DNA of 34,963 bases from Tissierellia bacterium (GCA_030527425.1 JAUNAV010000004.1:1-34963); one strand, 5' to 3'; shown: positions 23,452 through 32,817, numbered from the stretch's first letter. A program made the numbers and translations. The notes: a model not told the origin generated them from the sequence alone.

Positions 23452-24243
23452 TTAGCCAAGTGCCACATCAAGTATCATCATTATTATAAATCCAAATGAA
23501 AAACCAATTGTAGGAAGATTTGTATGACTTTCTCCCTCTTCGCTGGCTTCTGGTATTAGTTCTTCTACAACTACATACATCATAGCCCCTGCTGCAAAAG
23601 TTAAAAGATATGGCAATATACTTATCATTATATGGGATAGAAGTATTGTAATTACTCCTGCTATTGGTTCAACAATTCCCGATAATGTTCCATATACAAA
23701 TGACTTATGCGCTGATACGCCTTCTGCCCTTAATGGCATAGAAATTATTGCTCCTTCTGGGAAATTTTGAATTGCTATTCCAAGTGATAAAACCATAGCT
23801 CCTGCAAGTGTAATTGTCGTATCGCCACTTAAAAATCCTGCAAATGTAACGCCTACTGCCATTCCTTCTGGAATATTGTGTAAAGTTACTGCAAGTACTA
23901 ACATTGTTGTTCTTTGTAATTTTGATCTGGGGCCTTCTGGCGTGTCGCTATCAGCATGAAGATGTGGGATGATATTGTCTAATAATAGTAAAAATCCAAC
24001 ACCCACCATAAATCCTACAGCTGATGGCACCCAGGCCATTTTTCCCATTTTATCTTCTACCATCTCCATTGCAGGTAGTATCAATGACCAAATACTTGCT
24101 GCTACCATGACACCTGCAGCAAAACCTGCAAGTGTCTTTTGTGTTCTATCTTTTAAATTTTCTTTCATTAGATAGACACAGGCTGCACCAAGTGTTGTCC
24201 CTGCAAATGGAATTAAAAGTCCTATAATCGTATTTAAATCCAT
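23452..24243 (-). CDS. ZIP-family metal transporter
   Basis: 263 aa, about eight membrane helices. The signature helices HNIPEGMAVG (122-131) and QNFPEGAIIS (159-168) carry the His, Asn, Pro and Glu metal ligands of the ZupT/GufA branch. A short hydrophilic loop HLHADSDTPEGPRSK (94-108) with two His lies between the third and fourth helices. It would import Zn2+ or another divalent metal across the cytoplasmic membrane. AGGAG lies five bases before ATG, and the gene begins eight bases after the glgP stop, so it is expressed with the glucan genes. Confidence 0.88.
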   Translation of the reverse strand: MDLNTIIGLLIPFAGTTLGAACVYLMKENLKDRTQKTLAGFAAGVMVAASIWSLILPAMEMVEDKMGKMAWVPSAVGFMVGVGFLLLLDNIIPHLHADSDTPEGPRSKLQRTTMLVLAVTLHNIPEGMAVGVTFAGFLSGDTTITLAGAMVLSLGIAIQNFPEGAIISMPLRAEGVSAHKSFVYGTLSGIVEPIAGVITILLSHIMISILPYLLTFAAGAMMYVVVEELIPEASEEGESHTNLPTIGFSFGFIIMMILDVALG

Positions 24244-24251
24244 TTAAACTC

Positions 24252-26615
24252 CTATATATGCCAAATATCCATAGCATATTCTCTTATTGTTCTATCTGAT
24301 GAGAAATATCCGCTCATTGAAAGATTTATAAGAGCTTTTTTAGCCCAAGTGTACTTGTCTCTATATGATTTATTTATAAATTCTTGAGTTTTTCTGTAGC
24401 TATCAAAATCCTTCAAAAGATAGTAGCTATCTCCTCTGTGACCATTTTGTGGATTTACAAGTTCATTGTAAATATCAAGGAACATATAGCTTCCATTGTC
24501 ATCAATTTCTCCACTCATTAAAGTATCTACAGCTTCTTTTAAATCTGGATCATTGTAATAATAATCTTTAGGATTATAGCTTGATGAAATTTCATCTAAC
24601 TCTTCGACTGTTGCACCAAATCTAAAATTATTTTCTTCTCCTGCAAGGTCGAATATTTCAATATTTGCTCCATCGAGTGTTCCAAGTGTTAAAGCTGCAT
24701 TCATCATAAATTTCATATTACCAGTGCCTGATGCTTCTTTTCCAGCTGTAGAGATTTGTTCTGAAACATCAGCTGCTGGAAAGAGCTTTTCACCATAGCT
24801 TACTCTATAATTTTTTATGAAAATGACTTTTAATTTTTTATTGACATCACTATCATTATTTACAAGATTTGAAACTTCCTTAGAAAGCTTTATTATCCCC
24901 TTAGCTCTAAAATAACCAGGGGCAGCTTTTCCGCCGAGTATAAAAGTCGTCGGTGTAAAATCCATGTTAGGATTTTTCTTTAATTTATGATATAGATATA
25001 TAATATGAAGTAAGTTTAAATGTTGTCTTTTGTATTCATGTATTCTTTTGATTTGAATATCAAAAATAGAATTAGGATCTATATCAACATTTTCATGTTT
25101 TTTGATGTACTTTGAAAGTTCAATCTTCTTTTGATGCTTAATTTCCATAAGCTCATCTAGTGTGTCTTTGTCATCTTGGTATTTTTTAAGTCCTTCAAGT
25201 AAAGTCAAATCATTTTTCCATTCTTCAGTTTCAAGTTTTTTAGTTATAAAATCTGAAAGTTCATGATTTGAAAGAATTAGCCATCTTCTTGGTGTTACAC
25301 CATTGGTTTTATTATTAAATTTTTGTGGATAGATCTCATACCAATTTTTTAAAGTATCCTTCTTTAAAATATCAGTATGAAGAGCAGCAACTCCATTTAC
25401 AGAAAATGAGATGTATATGGCTAGATATGCCATTTCTACAATTCCATCGTGGACTATTTCATAGGATTTAATCTTTTGATTGTCCATAGAATTTTTTAAA
25501 AATTCTTCCTTCATTCTTCTGTCAATTTCAAAGATTATGTCCTTACAACGAGGGCTTACCTCCATTACAATATCTACTGGCCATTTTTCCAATGCTTCTG
25601 ATAAAATTGTATGATTGGTAAAAGCAAAACTCTCTTTTGCAATCTTTATTGCTTCATTCCAAGATAGAGAATTTTCATCCATTAAAATTCTCATAAGCTC
25701 TGGTATGGCAATTACTGGATGCGTGTCATTTAATTGGAATACATGATATTTTGAAAATTCTTTAAAACGACTATCTTCAGGATGCGCTTTTTTATATTTA
25801 TCGACTATATCTTGCATAGATGCTGAACAGAAGAAGTATTGTTGTTTAAGTCTTAATACCTTACCTGCTCTTTGCATATCATTTGGATAAAGCACTCTTG
25901 TAATATCTTCTGCTCTATTTTTTTCTGAGACAGCATTGTCATATTCAAAATTATTGAATTTTGAAAAATCAAAATCGACAATTGCTTCCGATTGCCATAG
26001 TCTAAGTGTATTAATTCTGTCATTATTGTATCCTACAATTGGCATATCATATGGCACAGCTTTTACAGTTTGATTTCTAAATCTGACTATTTTACTGTCG
26101 CTATCAACTCTAATTGACCATCCATCGCCATCTTTTAGCCAACTGTCTCCTTCTTCTTTTTGGAAGCCATTTGAGAATTCTTGTTTGAAAATTCCTTCAC
26201 TATATCTAACTCCATAGCCATGAAGATTTAAATCCTCGCTTGCTGCAGAATCCATAAAACATGCTGCAAGTCTTCCAAGTCCACCATTTCCTAAGGCTGC
26301 ATCTTCCTCATTGTCTTCTAATTCATAAAGATCAAGTCCCATCTCATCTAAGGCTTCTTTTACTTCATTATAATAGCCCATATTCATAAGATTTGATGCA
26401 AGTGATCTGCCAACTAGAAACTCTGCTGAAAAATAGAATGCTTTTCTTTGATTTTGATTATCTTTTCTTGACTTAATCCATTTTTTATTTATCTCTTCCA
26501 TTACAGTATCACAAAGTGCATTGTATTTTTCCCTATTTGTGGTATTTTCAATGTCTCTGGAATACTTTCTTATTATATTATCCTTATATCTTTCCTTAAA
26601 CTTATTCTTATCCAT
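24252..26615 (-). CDS. glgP: Glycogen/alpha-glucan phosphorylase
   Basis: 787 aa from ATG 26615, five bases after AGGAG; GTG 26621 lies too close to that site. Family marks: EDNEEDAALGNGGLGRLAACFMDS (glucan-site region), KQQYFFCSASMQDI, YKTNGVTPRRW-like NKTNGVTPRRW, and the pyridoxal-phosphate site SGTGNMKFMMNAALTLGTLDGANIEI with the cofactor Lys in NMKF. It releases glucose-1-phosphate from alpha-1,4-glucans using phosphate. It sits between malQ (five bases upstream) and the ZIP gene, making an alpha-glucan breakdown pair with malQ. Confidence 0.95.
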   Translation of the reverse strand: MDKNKFKERYKDNIIRKYSRDIENTTNREKYNALCDTVMEEINKKWIKSRKDNQNQRKAFYFSAEFLVGRSLASNLMNMGYYNEVKEALDEMGLDLYELEDNEEDAALGNGGLGRLAACFMDSAASEDLNLHGYGVRYSEGIFKQEFSNGFQKEEGDSWLKDGDGWSIRVDSDSKIVRFRNQTVKAVPYDMPIVGYNNDRINTLRLWQSEAIVDFDFSKFNNFEYDNAVSEKNRAEDITRVLYPNDMQRAGKVLRLKQQYFFCSASMQDIVDKYKKAHPEDSRFKEFSKYHVFQLNDTHPVIAIPELMRILMDENSLSWNEAIKIAKESFAFTNHTILSEALEKWPVDIVMEVSPRCKDIIFEIDRRMKEEFLKNSMDNQKIKSYEIVHDGIVEMAYLAIYISFSVNGVAALHTDILKKDTLKNWYEIYPQKFNNKTNGVTPRRWLILSNHELSDFITKKLETEEWKNDLTLLEGLKKYQDDKDTLDELMEIKHQKKIELSKYIKKHENVDIDPNSIFDIQIKRIHEYKRQHLNLLHIIYLYHKLKKNPNMDFTPTTFILGGKAAPGYFRAKGIIKLSKEVSNLVNNDSDVNKKLKVIFIKNYRVSYGEKLFPAADVSEQISTAGKEASGTGNMKFMMNAALTLGTLDGANIEIFDLAGEENNFRFGATVEELDEISSSYNPKDYYYNDPDLKEAVDTLMSGEIDDNGSYMFLDIYNELVNPQNGHRGDSYYLLKDFDSYRKTQEFINKSYRDKYTWAKKALINLSMSGYFSSDRTIREYAMDIWHI

Positions 26616-26626
26616 AAACACTCCTA

Positions 26627-28120
26627 TCAGTATCTTCCGTATAATTTAGCCATTTCTTTTATTTTTTTAGAAAGCTCATTTGAAAAATCTTCTTCTTTTG
26701 CTCTCCACTTCCAGTTTTCTCCAAGTGTTGAGGGTCTATTAATTCTAGACTCATTTCCAAGTTCTAAAAGATCTTGCATCTCAAACATAGAAAGATCACT
26801 TACTGAGGCCATAAGCCCTCTAATTGCACCCCACACATAACCTTCTTTATCATTTAATGAAAAATATTTTACAACTCTTTCAAGCTCATCTTCATCAATT
26901 TGATCAAACCAGCCTTTTAAGGTATCTGAATCATGAGTTGATGAATAGCAAGCAGAGTTTTTGGTGTAATTATATGGCAAGTACTCACTTTGCATATCCT
27001 CAGAAAATGCAAATTGCATGACTTTCATTCCTGGAAATCCTAAATAGTCTTTTAACTCTTCAACCTCTTTGGTTATAAATCCTAAATCCTCTACTATAAA
27101 TTTAACATCTGGTAATTTTTCTTTTATAGTATCGAATAATTCATAGGCACATCCTTTAACCCATTTGCCATATTTGGCTGTATCATCTTCAGCAGGTATT
27201 TCATAATATGCTTCAAAACCTCTAAAATGGTCCAGTCTTATGATGTCAAAAAGTCTCATATTGACTTTTATTCTATTAATCCAAAATTTAAAATCGTCTT
27301 TTTTAAGTTTTTCCCAATCATAGACGGGATTTCCCCACAATTGTCCATCATCTGAAAATTCATCTGGTGGGCATCCTCCAACAAATTTTGGCTTTTTATT
27401 ATCATCTAATTTTAAAATATCATAATTGGCCCAACTGTCTGCACTGTCCATTGCGACATATATTGGAATATCGCCAATGATTTGAATTTTATGCCTATTG
27501 GTATATTCTTTTAACTTATCCCATTGCTTGAAAAATTCGTACTGAATGAAGATATAAAAGTCAATTTCTTCTTTATGCTCTCTTTCAAATTCAGCCAAAG
27601 CTTTAGTATCACGATTTTTTAATTCTTCTGGAAAATCTGTCCAGCTTACATCTAGATTATCATTTTTTATGGCCATAAAGAATGCATAATCATCAATCCA
27701 AAACTTTTCTTTTTTTCTAAATTCTTCAATTTCTTCTTTCAAATTTTCATCTACATTAGTAAATGCCTTCTTTAATATTCTAAATCTCTTGTTGTATAGT
27801 TGAGCATAGTCTACATAATCATCATTTTCAGAAAATTCAACATTTTCTAAGTCTTCTTTTTCTAATAATCCATCCTCCATTAGCATATCCAAGTCGACAA
27901 AATATGGATTACCTGCAAATGATGAGAATGATTGGTATGGACTATCGCCATAGCTTGTCGGTCCCAATGGCAAAATTTGCCAATACTTTACTCCAGCTTC
28001 TGATAAAAAGTCCACAAAATCAAATGCTTTCTTGCCAAATGTTCCAATGCCATAGTTTGATGGCAATGAAAATATTGGCATTATGACGCCATTTCCTCTC
28101 TCAAAAATTGTTTTTTTCAT
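26627..28120 (-). CDS. malQ: 4-alpha-glucanotransferase (amylomaltase)
   Basis: 497 aa, glycoside hydrolase family 77. N-terminal FERGNGVIMPIFSLPSNYGIGTFGKKAFDFVD and KYWQILPLGPTSYGDSPYQSFSSFAGNPYF; IIGDIPIYVAMDSADSWAN; the nucleophile Asp in IIRLDHFRGFEAYYEIP; the acid/base Glu in FIVEDLGFI; the third acidic residue in THDSDTLKGW. It moves glucan chains between maltodextrins so that glgP can degrade them. First gene of the operon, with an extended -10 (TGGTATAAT) upstream. A run of A followed by GGAAG precedes ATG. Confidence 0.95.
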   Translation of the reverse strand: MKKTIFERGNGVIMPIFSLPSNYGIGTFGKKAFDFVDFLSEAGVKYWQILPLGPTSYGDSPYQSFSSFAGNPYFVDLDMLMEDGLLEKEDLENVEFSENDDYVDYAQLYNKRFRILKKAFTNVDENLKEEIEEFRKKEKFWIDDYAFFMAIKNDNLDVSWTDFPEELKNRDTKALAEFEREHKEEIDFYIFIQYEFFKQWDKLKEYTNRHKIQIIGDIPIYVAMDSADSWANYDILKLDDNKKPKFVGGCPPDEFSDDGQLWGNPVYDWEKLKKDDFKFWINRIKVNMRLFDIIRLDHFRGFEAYYEIPAEDDTAKYGKWVKGCAYELFDTIKEKLPDVKFIVEDLGFITKEVEELKDYLGFPGMKVMQFAFSEDMQSEYLPYNYTKNSACYSSTHDSDTLKGWFDQIDEDELERVVKYFSLNDKEGYVWGAIRGLMASVSDLSMFEMQDLLELGNESRINRPSTLGENWKWRAKEEDFSNELSKKIKEMAKLYGRY

Positions 28121-28175
28121 TAGATACTTCCTTTTTTATTTCTAAAATTTCTTTTATTCTAATTACATCTATACT

Positions 28176-28184
28176 ATTATACCA
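28176..28184 (-). promoter_or_regulatory. Extended -10 promoter of malQ-glgP-ZIP
   Basis: TGGTATAAT on the minus strand, about 55 bases before the malQ ATG; no good -35. I see no catabolite-response element beside it. Confidence 0.5.
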
Positions 28185-28248
28185 TGAAATAAATTAGCTT
28201 CTTTAATTTTTTAAAAAAACATAATAATGATAAACTAGTTAATATAAT

Positions 28249-28277
28249 TTGATAGAATATTAGTCTTGTAGTATTAT
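28249..28277 (+). promoter_or_regulatory. Promoter of ddl-murF-pfkB
   Basis: TTGATA (28249-28254), 17-base spacer, TATTAT (28272-28277). The ribosome binding region carries GAGGGAA twice in tandem (28295-28309). Confidence 0.65.
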
Positions 28278-28311
28278 TTATCTAGAAAAGCGAAGAGGGA
28301 AGAGGGAAATA

Positions 28312-29355
28312 ATGATTAAATGTTATCTACTTTGTGGCGGGCCTTCTACAGAACATGATATTTCACTAAGATCTGCCAGAAATATTTCAGAAAATTTAGA
28401 CAAAAATAAATATGATTTAAAAATAGTATATATAGACAAAAAAGGGCATTTTTCAAAGCCTTTTGAGTATGAATCAAATGAAGACGAGTTTAATTTAGTA
28501 AAAAAAACTCATGAAAATAAATTTGAATCAATTAAAAATTTTACAGATGATATAGATGATTTAGAAAATACTATAGTCATTCCTGCAATTCATGGAATCT
28601 ATGGTGAAGATGGTAAAATTGAAGGTTTCTTAGATGTACTTGGTTTAAAATATATTGGCAATGGCGTTTTATCATCTGCAATTTGCATGGATAAAGAGAC
28701 AACCAATGATATCCTAAAAGCTAAGGGATTTAAACAAGCCAATTATCTAAGTGTAAATAGGCTTACTGATAATGAAGAATTTTACGAAAAATGCGAAAAA
28801 GAATTGCATTTTCCAATAATTGTAAAGCCTTCTGCAAATGGTTCATCAATCGGTGTAAATCGTGCAAATGACAAAGATGAGCTTGAAAAATACATCAAAG
28901 AGGCACTTAAATATGACAAGAAAGCTTTATGCGAACAAGAGATTATGGGTCAAGAGATTGAAATTTCAGTAATGGGAAATGAAAATCCTAAGACTTCTCG
29001 CCCTGGCGCATACACTACAACAAGAGCTCTACTTGATTATGAAGCTAAGTATTTAGATCAAAAAACTGTAGAAAAAGTTCCATATGAGATGGATATTGAT
29101 GTAGAAAAAAGAGCAAGAGAGATTGCAAAAAAGGCATATATGGCCACAAATTGCGAAGGATTTGCACGTGTTGACATCTTCTATGTTGCAAATGAAAATG
29201 AATTTTATGTTAATGAGATCAACACATTCCCAGGCCTTACACCTTCATCATTTTATGCAAGATTATGGGAAGTAACTGAGAATATGTCATTTAGTGAAGT
29301 GCTAGATAGACTTATAGAACTTGGATTTGAAAAATACGAGGTTAATAATGATTAA
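28312..29355 (+). CDS. ddl: D-alanine--D-alanine ligase
   Basis: 347 aa, ATP-grasp enzyme of peptidoglycan precursor synthesis. N-terminal GGPSTEHDISLRSA; AIHGIYGEDGKIEGFLDVLGLKYIGNGVLSSAICMDKETT; FPIIVKPSANGSSIGVNRA (ATP-grasp); EGFARVDIFY; VNEINTFPGLTPSSFYARLWE with the metal-binding Glu and Asn. The residue after IG in the substrate loop region does not identify D-Ala versus D-Lac preference with certainty by eye, and no VanH/VanX neighbours are seen, so D-Ala-D-Ala is assumed. It overlaps murF by eight bases, and MurF uses its product. Confidence 0.95.
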   Translation: MIKCYLLCGGPSTEHDISLRSARNISENLDKNKYDLKIVYIDKKGHFSKPFEYESNEDEFNLVKKTHENKFESIKNFTDDIDDLENTIVIPAIHGIYGEDGKIEGFLDVLGLKYIGNGVLSSAICMDKETTNDILKAKGFKQANYLSVNRLTDNEEFYEKCEKELHFPIIVKPSANGSSIGVNRANDKDELEKYIKEALKYDKKALCEQEIMGQEIEISVMGNENPKTSRPGAYTTTRALLDYEAKYLDQKTVEKVPYEMDIDVEKRAREIAKKAYMATNCEGFARVDIFYVANENEFYVNEINTFPGLTPSSFYARLWEVTENMSFSEVLDRLIELGFEKYEVNND

Positions 29356-30727
29356 AAGAACTTTATCAGAAATTGCTAAAATGATCGATGCAAAAATTCC
29401 TGAAGATTTTAAAGATACACAAATTGAAGGAGTATCAATTGACTCTAGGACTATTGATAAGGGCAATTTATACATTCCCATTGTCGGCGAAAAATTTGAC
29501 GGAAGAATTTTCATAAAAGAATGCGAGAAAAAAGGAGCAAGTGCCTTTATAATAGATGAAGATTATAATATCGCTAAAAATATAGAAATTCCTTATATTA
29601 TAGTCAAAGATACAAAAAAAGCATTACAAGAATTAGCAAAGGCATATAGAGCACAACTAAATACTAAAATAATTGGAATTACTGGATCAAATGGCAAGAC
29701 CACAACTAAGGATTTGATCTATTCGGTTGTTGAAGAAAAGTACAAGGTCAAAAAGACTTTAGGTAATTTAAACAATGAAATAGGTCTTCCAAAAACTATT
29801 CTAAGACTTGATGATGACACTGAAGTTGCCATAATTGAGATGGGAACTGAAGATTTCGGAGAGATTTCATTATTAACTGATATTGCAAAACCTGATATTG
29901 CAATAATTACAAATATTGGAGATAGTCATCTATTAAGGCTAAAATCAAAAGAAGGCATTGCACATGCAAAATTTGAGATCATTGAAGGATTAAAAAATGA
30001 TGGTATTTTCATCTACAATGGCGATGATCCTACCTTAAAAAAGGTAATCAAAGAATATGATATTAAACAAAAAATAATCAAATATGGTGTAGAAGAAGAC
30101 AATGATGTCATTATAAAGGAAATTAGCTCTTCATTAAATGGCAATATTTTTGAAATAGATGGTAAAAAATATCATGTGCCTCTTTTGGGTAATCATCAAA
30201 AATATAATGGCGCAGTGGCTGTCATTTTGGCAAATATATTAGATATTGATTATGACAAGATCAAAAAAGGTCTTATGGATGTAAAAGCTACCGAAAATAG
30301 AAATGAAATTATTGAATGTGAAGGATTTGATATTTTAAATGATGCATATAAGTCAAATCCCCAAAGTCTAAGCCAAGCAATAGATACTTTATCTCTTTTA
30401 CAAGGATATAAAAGAAAGATTGCAGTACTTGGAGATATGCTAGATCTTGGTGATGGCGAGAGAATGCTTCATTTAAAAGCTGGAGAAAAATTAGATCCTA
30501 AAAAAATAAATTATATTGTATTAATTGGTGAATTATCAAAAGATATTTACAAGGGTGCTTTAAAAAATTTCCCAAAAAGCAGGGTATATCATTTCAAAAA
30601 CAAAGATGATTTAATAGATGAAATGAAGTATATAATTATAAAATCTACTATTGTCCTCGTAAAAGGCTCTCGTGCAATGCATATGGAAGAAATAATCGAG
30701 GGAATTAGAGATTTAAAGGTTTCATAA
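29348..30727 (+). CDS. murF: UDP-N-acetylmuramoyl-tripeptide--D-alanyl-D-alanine ligase
   Basis: 459 aa from ATG 29348, six bases after GAGG at the end of ddl; a further upstream frame start at 29321 lacks a ribosome binding site. Mur ligase order: N-terminal UDP-binding domain (VSIDSRTIDKGNLYIPIVGEKFDGRIF), ATP loop IIGITGSNGKTTTKD (108-122), NNEIGLPKTIL, central EMGTEDFGEI and NIGDSHL, C-terminal NDAYKSNPQSLSQAIDTL and AVLGDMLDLGD. It adds D-Ala-D-Ala to the UDP-MurNAc-tripeptide in the cytosol. ddl and murF are translationally coupled. Confidence 0.95.
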   Translation: MIKRTLSEIAKMIDAKIPEDFKDTQIEGVSIDSRTIDKGNLYIPIVGEKFDGRIFIKECEKKGASAFIIDEDYNIAKNIEIPYIIVKDTKKALQELAKAYRAQLNTKIIGITGSNGKTTTKDLIYSVVEEKYKVKKTLGNLNNEIGLPKTILRLDDDTEVAIIEMGTEDFGEISLLTDIAKPDIAIITNIGDSHLLRLKSKEGIAHAKFEIIEGLKNDGIFIYNGDDPTLKKVIKEYDIKQKIIKYGVEEDNDVIIKEISSSLNGNIFEIDGKKYHVPLLGNHQKYNGAVAVILANILDIDYDKIKKGLMDVKATENRNEIIECEGFDILNDAYKSNPQSLSQAIDTLSLLQGYKRKIAVLGDMLDLGDGERMLHLKAGEKLDPKKINYIVLIGELSKDIYKGALKNFPKSRVYHFKNKDDLIDEMKYIIIKSTIVLVKGSRAMHMEEIIEGIRDLKVS

Positions 30728-30737
30728 GGAGGTTAAT

Positions 30738-31658
30738 ATGATTTATACAGTTACATTAAATCCCTCTGTAGACTTATTTGTCTATATGGAAAATTTAATG
30801 TATGGACGAAACAATCGCATAAAGACAGAAAAAACCGTGCCCGGTGGTAAGGCACTTAATGTTTCAAGAATACTATCTCAGCTTAGAATTCCAACAGTTG
30901 CAACAGGATATGCTGGAGGTTTTCAAGGAGAGTTTATAAAAGATTGGCTTCAAAAAGATGGCATAATGACAGATTTTGTCCAGATAAAAAATGAAAATAG
31001 AACAAATATCAAGATGATAATGGGCGATACTGAAACTACAATTAACTCAAGAGGACCTCAAATTTCTGAAAATGAAGTAAATGAATTGATCTACTACCTT
31101 TCAAGAGTTGGTGAGGGCGATACAGTTATTATGGGTGGTTCAGTACCTCCACTAAAAGAAAAGGACATCTATGCGAGAATGATATCAGTATGTAAGGCAA
31201 ATAAAGCTAATTTCGTAATTGACATTCCTGCAGAATACTTATTAAATGCTGTAAAACAAGGTCCTCTTCTTGTTAAACCCAATGATGATGATCTTGAAAT
31301 AATGTTTGATAAAAAGATGAGTACTACCAAAGATTTAGTAAAATATGGACTTAAAATCATTGACTTGGGCGCAAAAAATTCAATTGTTTCACTTGGAGAA
31401 AATGGTTCATTATTTTTCACTGAAGATAAAAAAGTCTATAGAGCATATTCCATTAAGGGCGATGTAAAAAATACAATTGCTTGTCGTGATGCCATGATTG
31501 GTGGATTTGTAGGAACATACATGAGAACTGGTGATCCTCTAGAAAGCTATAGAGTTTCTGTTGCTGCTGCAAGTGCTACAGCAATGGTTGAAGATCTTCC
31601 TACTGCTGAGTCTATTAATGATTTGATACCAAAGGTAAATATTGAAAAATTACAATAA
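30738..31658 (+). CDS. PfkB-family sugar kinase (1-phosphofructokinase/LacC group)
   Basis: 306 aa. Typical of FruK/LacC: MIYTVTLNPSVDLFV (1-15), PGGKALNVSRILSQL (35-49), GYAGGFQGEFIKDWL, GGSVPP (133-138), KPNDDDLEIMF (180-190). It phosphorylates fructose-1-phosphate or tagatose-6-phosphate with ATP. The usual anion-hole motif GAGDS is changed: residues 248-252 read ACRDA, so catalytic Asp251 remains but the Gly-Ala-Gly run is lost. No PTS or fruR gene is near, unlike classic fru operons. It follows murF by ten bases with AAGGAGG as ribosome binding site, so it is transcribed with wall genes. Confidence 0.85.
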   Translation: MIYTVTLNPSVDLFVYMENLMYGRNNRIKTEKTVPGGKALNVSRILSQLRIPTVATGYAGGFQGEFIKDWLQKDGIMTDFVQIKNENRTNIKMIMGDTETTINSRGPQISENEVNELIYYLSRVGEGDTVIMGGSVPPLKEKDIYARMISVCKANKANFVIDIPAEYLLNAVKQGPLLVKPNDDDLEIMFDKKMSTTKDLVKYGLKIIDLGAKNSIVSLGENGSLFFTEDKKVYRAYSIKGDVKNTIACRDAMIGGFVGTYMRTGDPLESYRVSVAAASATAMVEDLPTAESINDLIPKVNIEKLQ

Positions 31659-31661
31659 ATT

Positions 31662-31702
31662 AATCCCTAATAAATGCTTTTGACATTTATTAGGGATTTT
31701 TT
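31662..31702. terminator. Strong bidirectional terminator
   Basis: AATCCCTAATAAATG (31662-31676) pairs perfectly with CATTTATTAGGGATT (31684-31698), with T6 after it. It separates the ddl operon from the convergent HIRAN gene. Confidence 0.9.
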
Positions 31703-32144
31703 AATCAAACATATATATTTCAACGATAAATCTATTCCAGTGATTGACTTCTTCTTTAAAAATCAATTTAGCAAAAAGTTCTTTGCCATATCTCATTAGA
31801 TTTGACAATACTTCATTTTTTTCTTTTTTGACATAGCCAATTTTTCTTCCAAGTGTAGAAAATAAGGCGATGGCATTTTCATCATATTCATTTTGATCTT
31901 CAAGCTTTAATTTAATATAATCTCCTTTTTTGATGTTTCTTGCAATAAATTCAATATCAGAAATATAAGTCGTTCCTGCCACCTCAACCTCGCATAGATA
32001 GATTGCATTTTTTTCATTATTTTTTACATTCTCTAACCACTGTTTAGATATTTCTATATAATTTAAACTCTCTGTTTCATCCCACAATTGGTCTTTAAAG
32101 CCATCTGGTGGTAGTTGAAATTTATTTTTATCAAATGTTGCCAT
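31701..32144 (-). CDS. Stand-alone HIRAN-domain protein
   Basis: 147 aa. The C-terminal 100 residues match the HIRAN pattern: CEVEVAGTTYISDIEFIARNIKKGDYIKLKLEDQNEYDENAIALFSTLGRKIGYVKKEKNEVLSNLM (roughly 50-117), with conserved AGT, GD, N-x-yD-x-NAI and IGYV. HIRAN domains bind DNA 3' ends or damaged DNA in eukaryotic HLTF and occur alone in bacteria, where function is mostly unknown. The N-terminal 45 residues are hydrophilic and include FQLPPDGFKDQLWDETESLNY. GGAGG lies upstream of ATG, 11 bases after the DJ-1-like gene, so the two form an operon. Confidence 0.8.
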   Translation of the reverse strand: MATFDKNKFQLPPDGFKDQLWDETESLNYIEISKQWLENVKNNEKNAIYLCEVEVAGTTYISDIEFIARNIKKGDYIKLKLEDQNEYDENAIALFSTLGRKIGYVKKEKNEVLSNLMRYGKELFAKLIFKEEVNHWNRFIVEIYMFD

Positions 32145-32155
32145 TAATCCTCCAT

Positions 32156-32791
32156 TTAACTTAAAATATCATCTTTAAAAAATTCCCTAAATAATTTATA
32201 AGACTCATCATCGAGCTTATAATTATATTCTATTTCTTTCTCATCAGAAAATCCAAAATATGATCTTTCATTTACTTTAAATCCCAAAGCTCTTGCAATT
32301 TCTACTGCAAATTCCTTATATGCCACTCCCACTGCAGTTAAAATATCACCATCTTTTACTACAGGTTTTTCTACGAAATTATCAAAATCAATATATTTTA
32401 TCTTTTCATTTACTTGTAAAAATAGACTATTAGTAAATTTCTTATTATGTAATAATCCTGCTTTAGCAAAAAATATAGGACCTGCACATATTGCAGCTTT
32501 CAATATCTTTTTATCTTTTAAAGAATGCAAAAAATCAATAAGTAAGCTATCATTTATTGATTTTCTAAAATCAGCACTTCCGCTTACAATAATCGCATAA
32601 TAATCTTCTATTCTAAATTGATCAAAGGTTTTATCTACTTTTACATAAATACCTTCTTCTGTTTTTATATCCTCTTTGCTACTCGAAATGATCTCAGATT
32701 CAATATCATAATGATTTTTAAACATAGCCATAAGATTTGCTATTTCTTGTAATGAAAATTGATCATGTCCAATTATTGCTAATTTTTTCAT
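32156..32791 (-). CDS. DJ-1/PfpI-family protein
   Basis: 211 aa. Rossmann-like opening MKKLAIIGHDQFSLQEIANLM, ADFRK after IIVSGS, and nucleophile elbow KAAICAGPIFFAKAGLL with Cys102, then the family's late stretch DGDILTAVGVAYKEFAVEIARALG. Members are proteases, glyoxalases/deglycases or chaperones, and which applies cannot be told. A TGGTATAAT extended -10 lies 27 bases upstream at 32818-32826. It is co-transcribed with the HIRAN gene and divergent from xpt. Confidence 0.83.
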   Translation of the reverse strand: MKKLAIIGHDQFSLQEIANLMAMFKNHYDIESEIISSSKEDIKTEEGIYVKVDKTFDQFRIEDYYAIIVSGSADFRKSINDSLLIDFLHSLKDKKILKAAICAGPIFFAKAGLLHNKKFTNSLFLQVNEKIKYIDFDNFVEKPVVKDGDILTAVGVAYKEFAVEIARALGFKVNERSYFGFSDEKEIEYNYKLDDESYKLFREFFKDDILS

Positions 32792-32817
32792 ATTTTCAAC
32801 CTCAATCTTTTTAAAAT

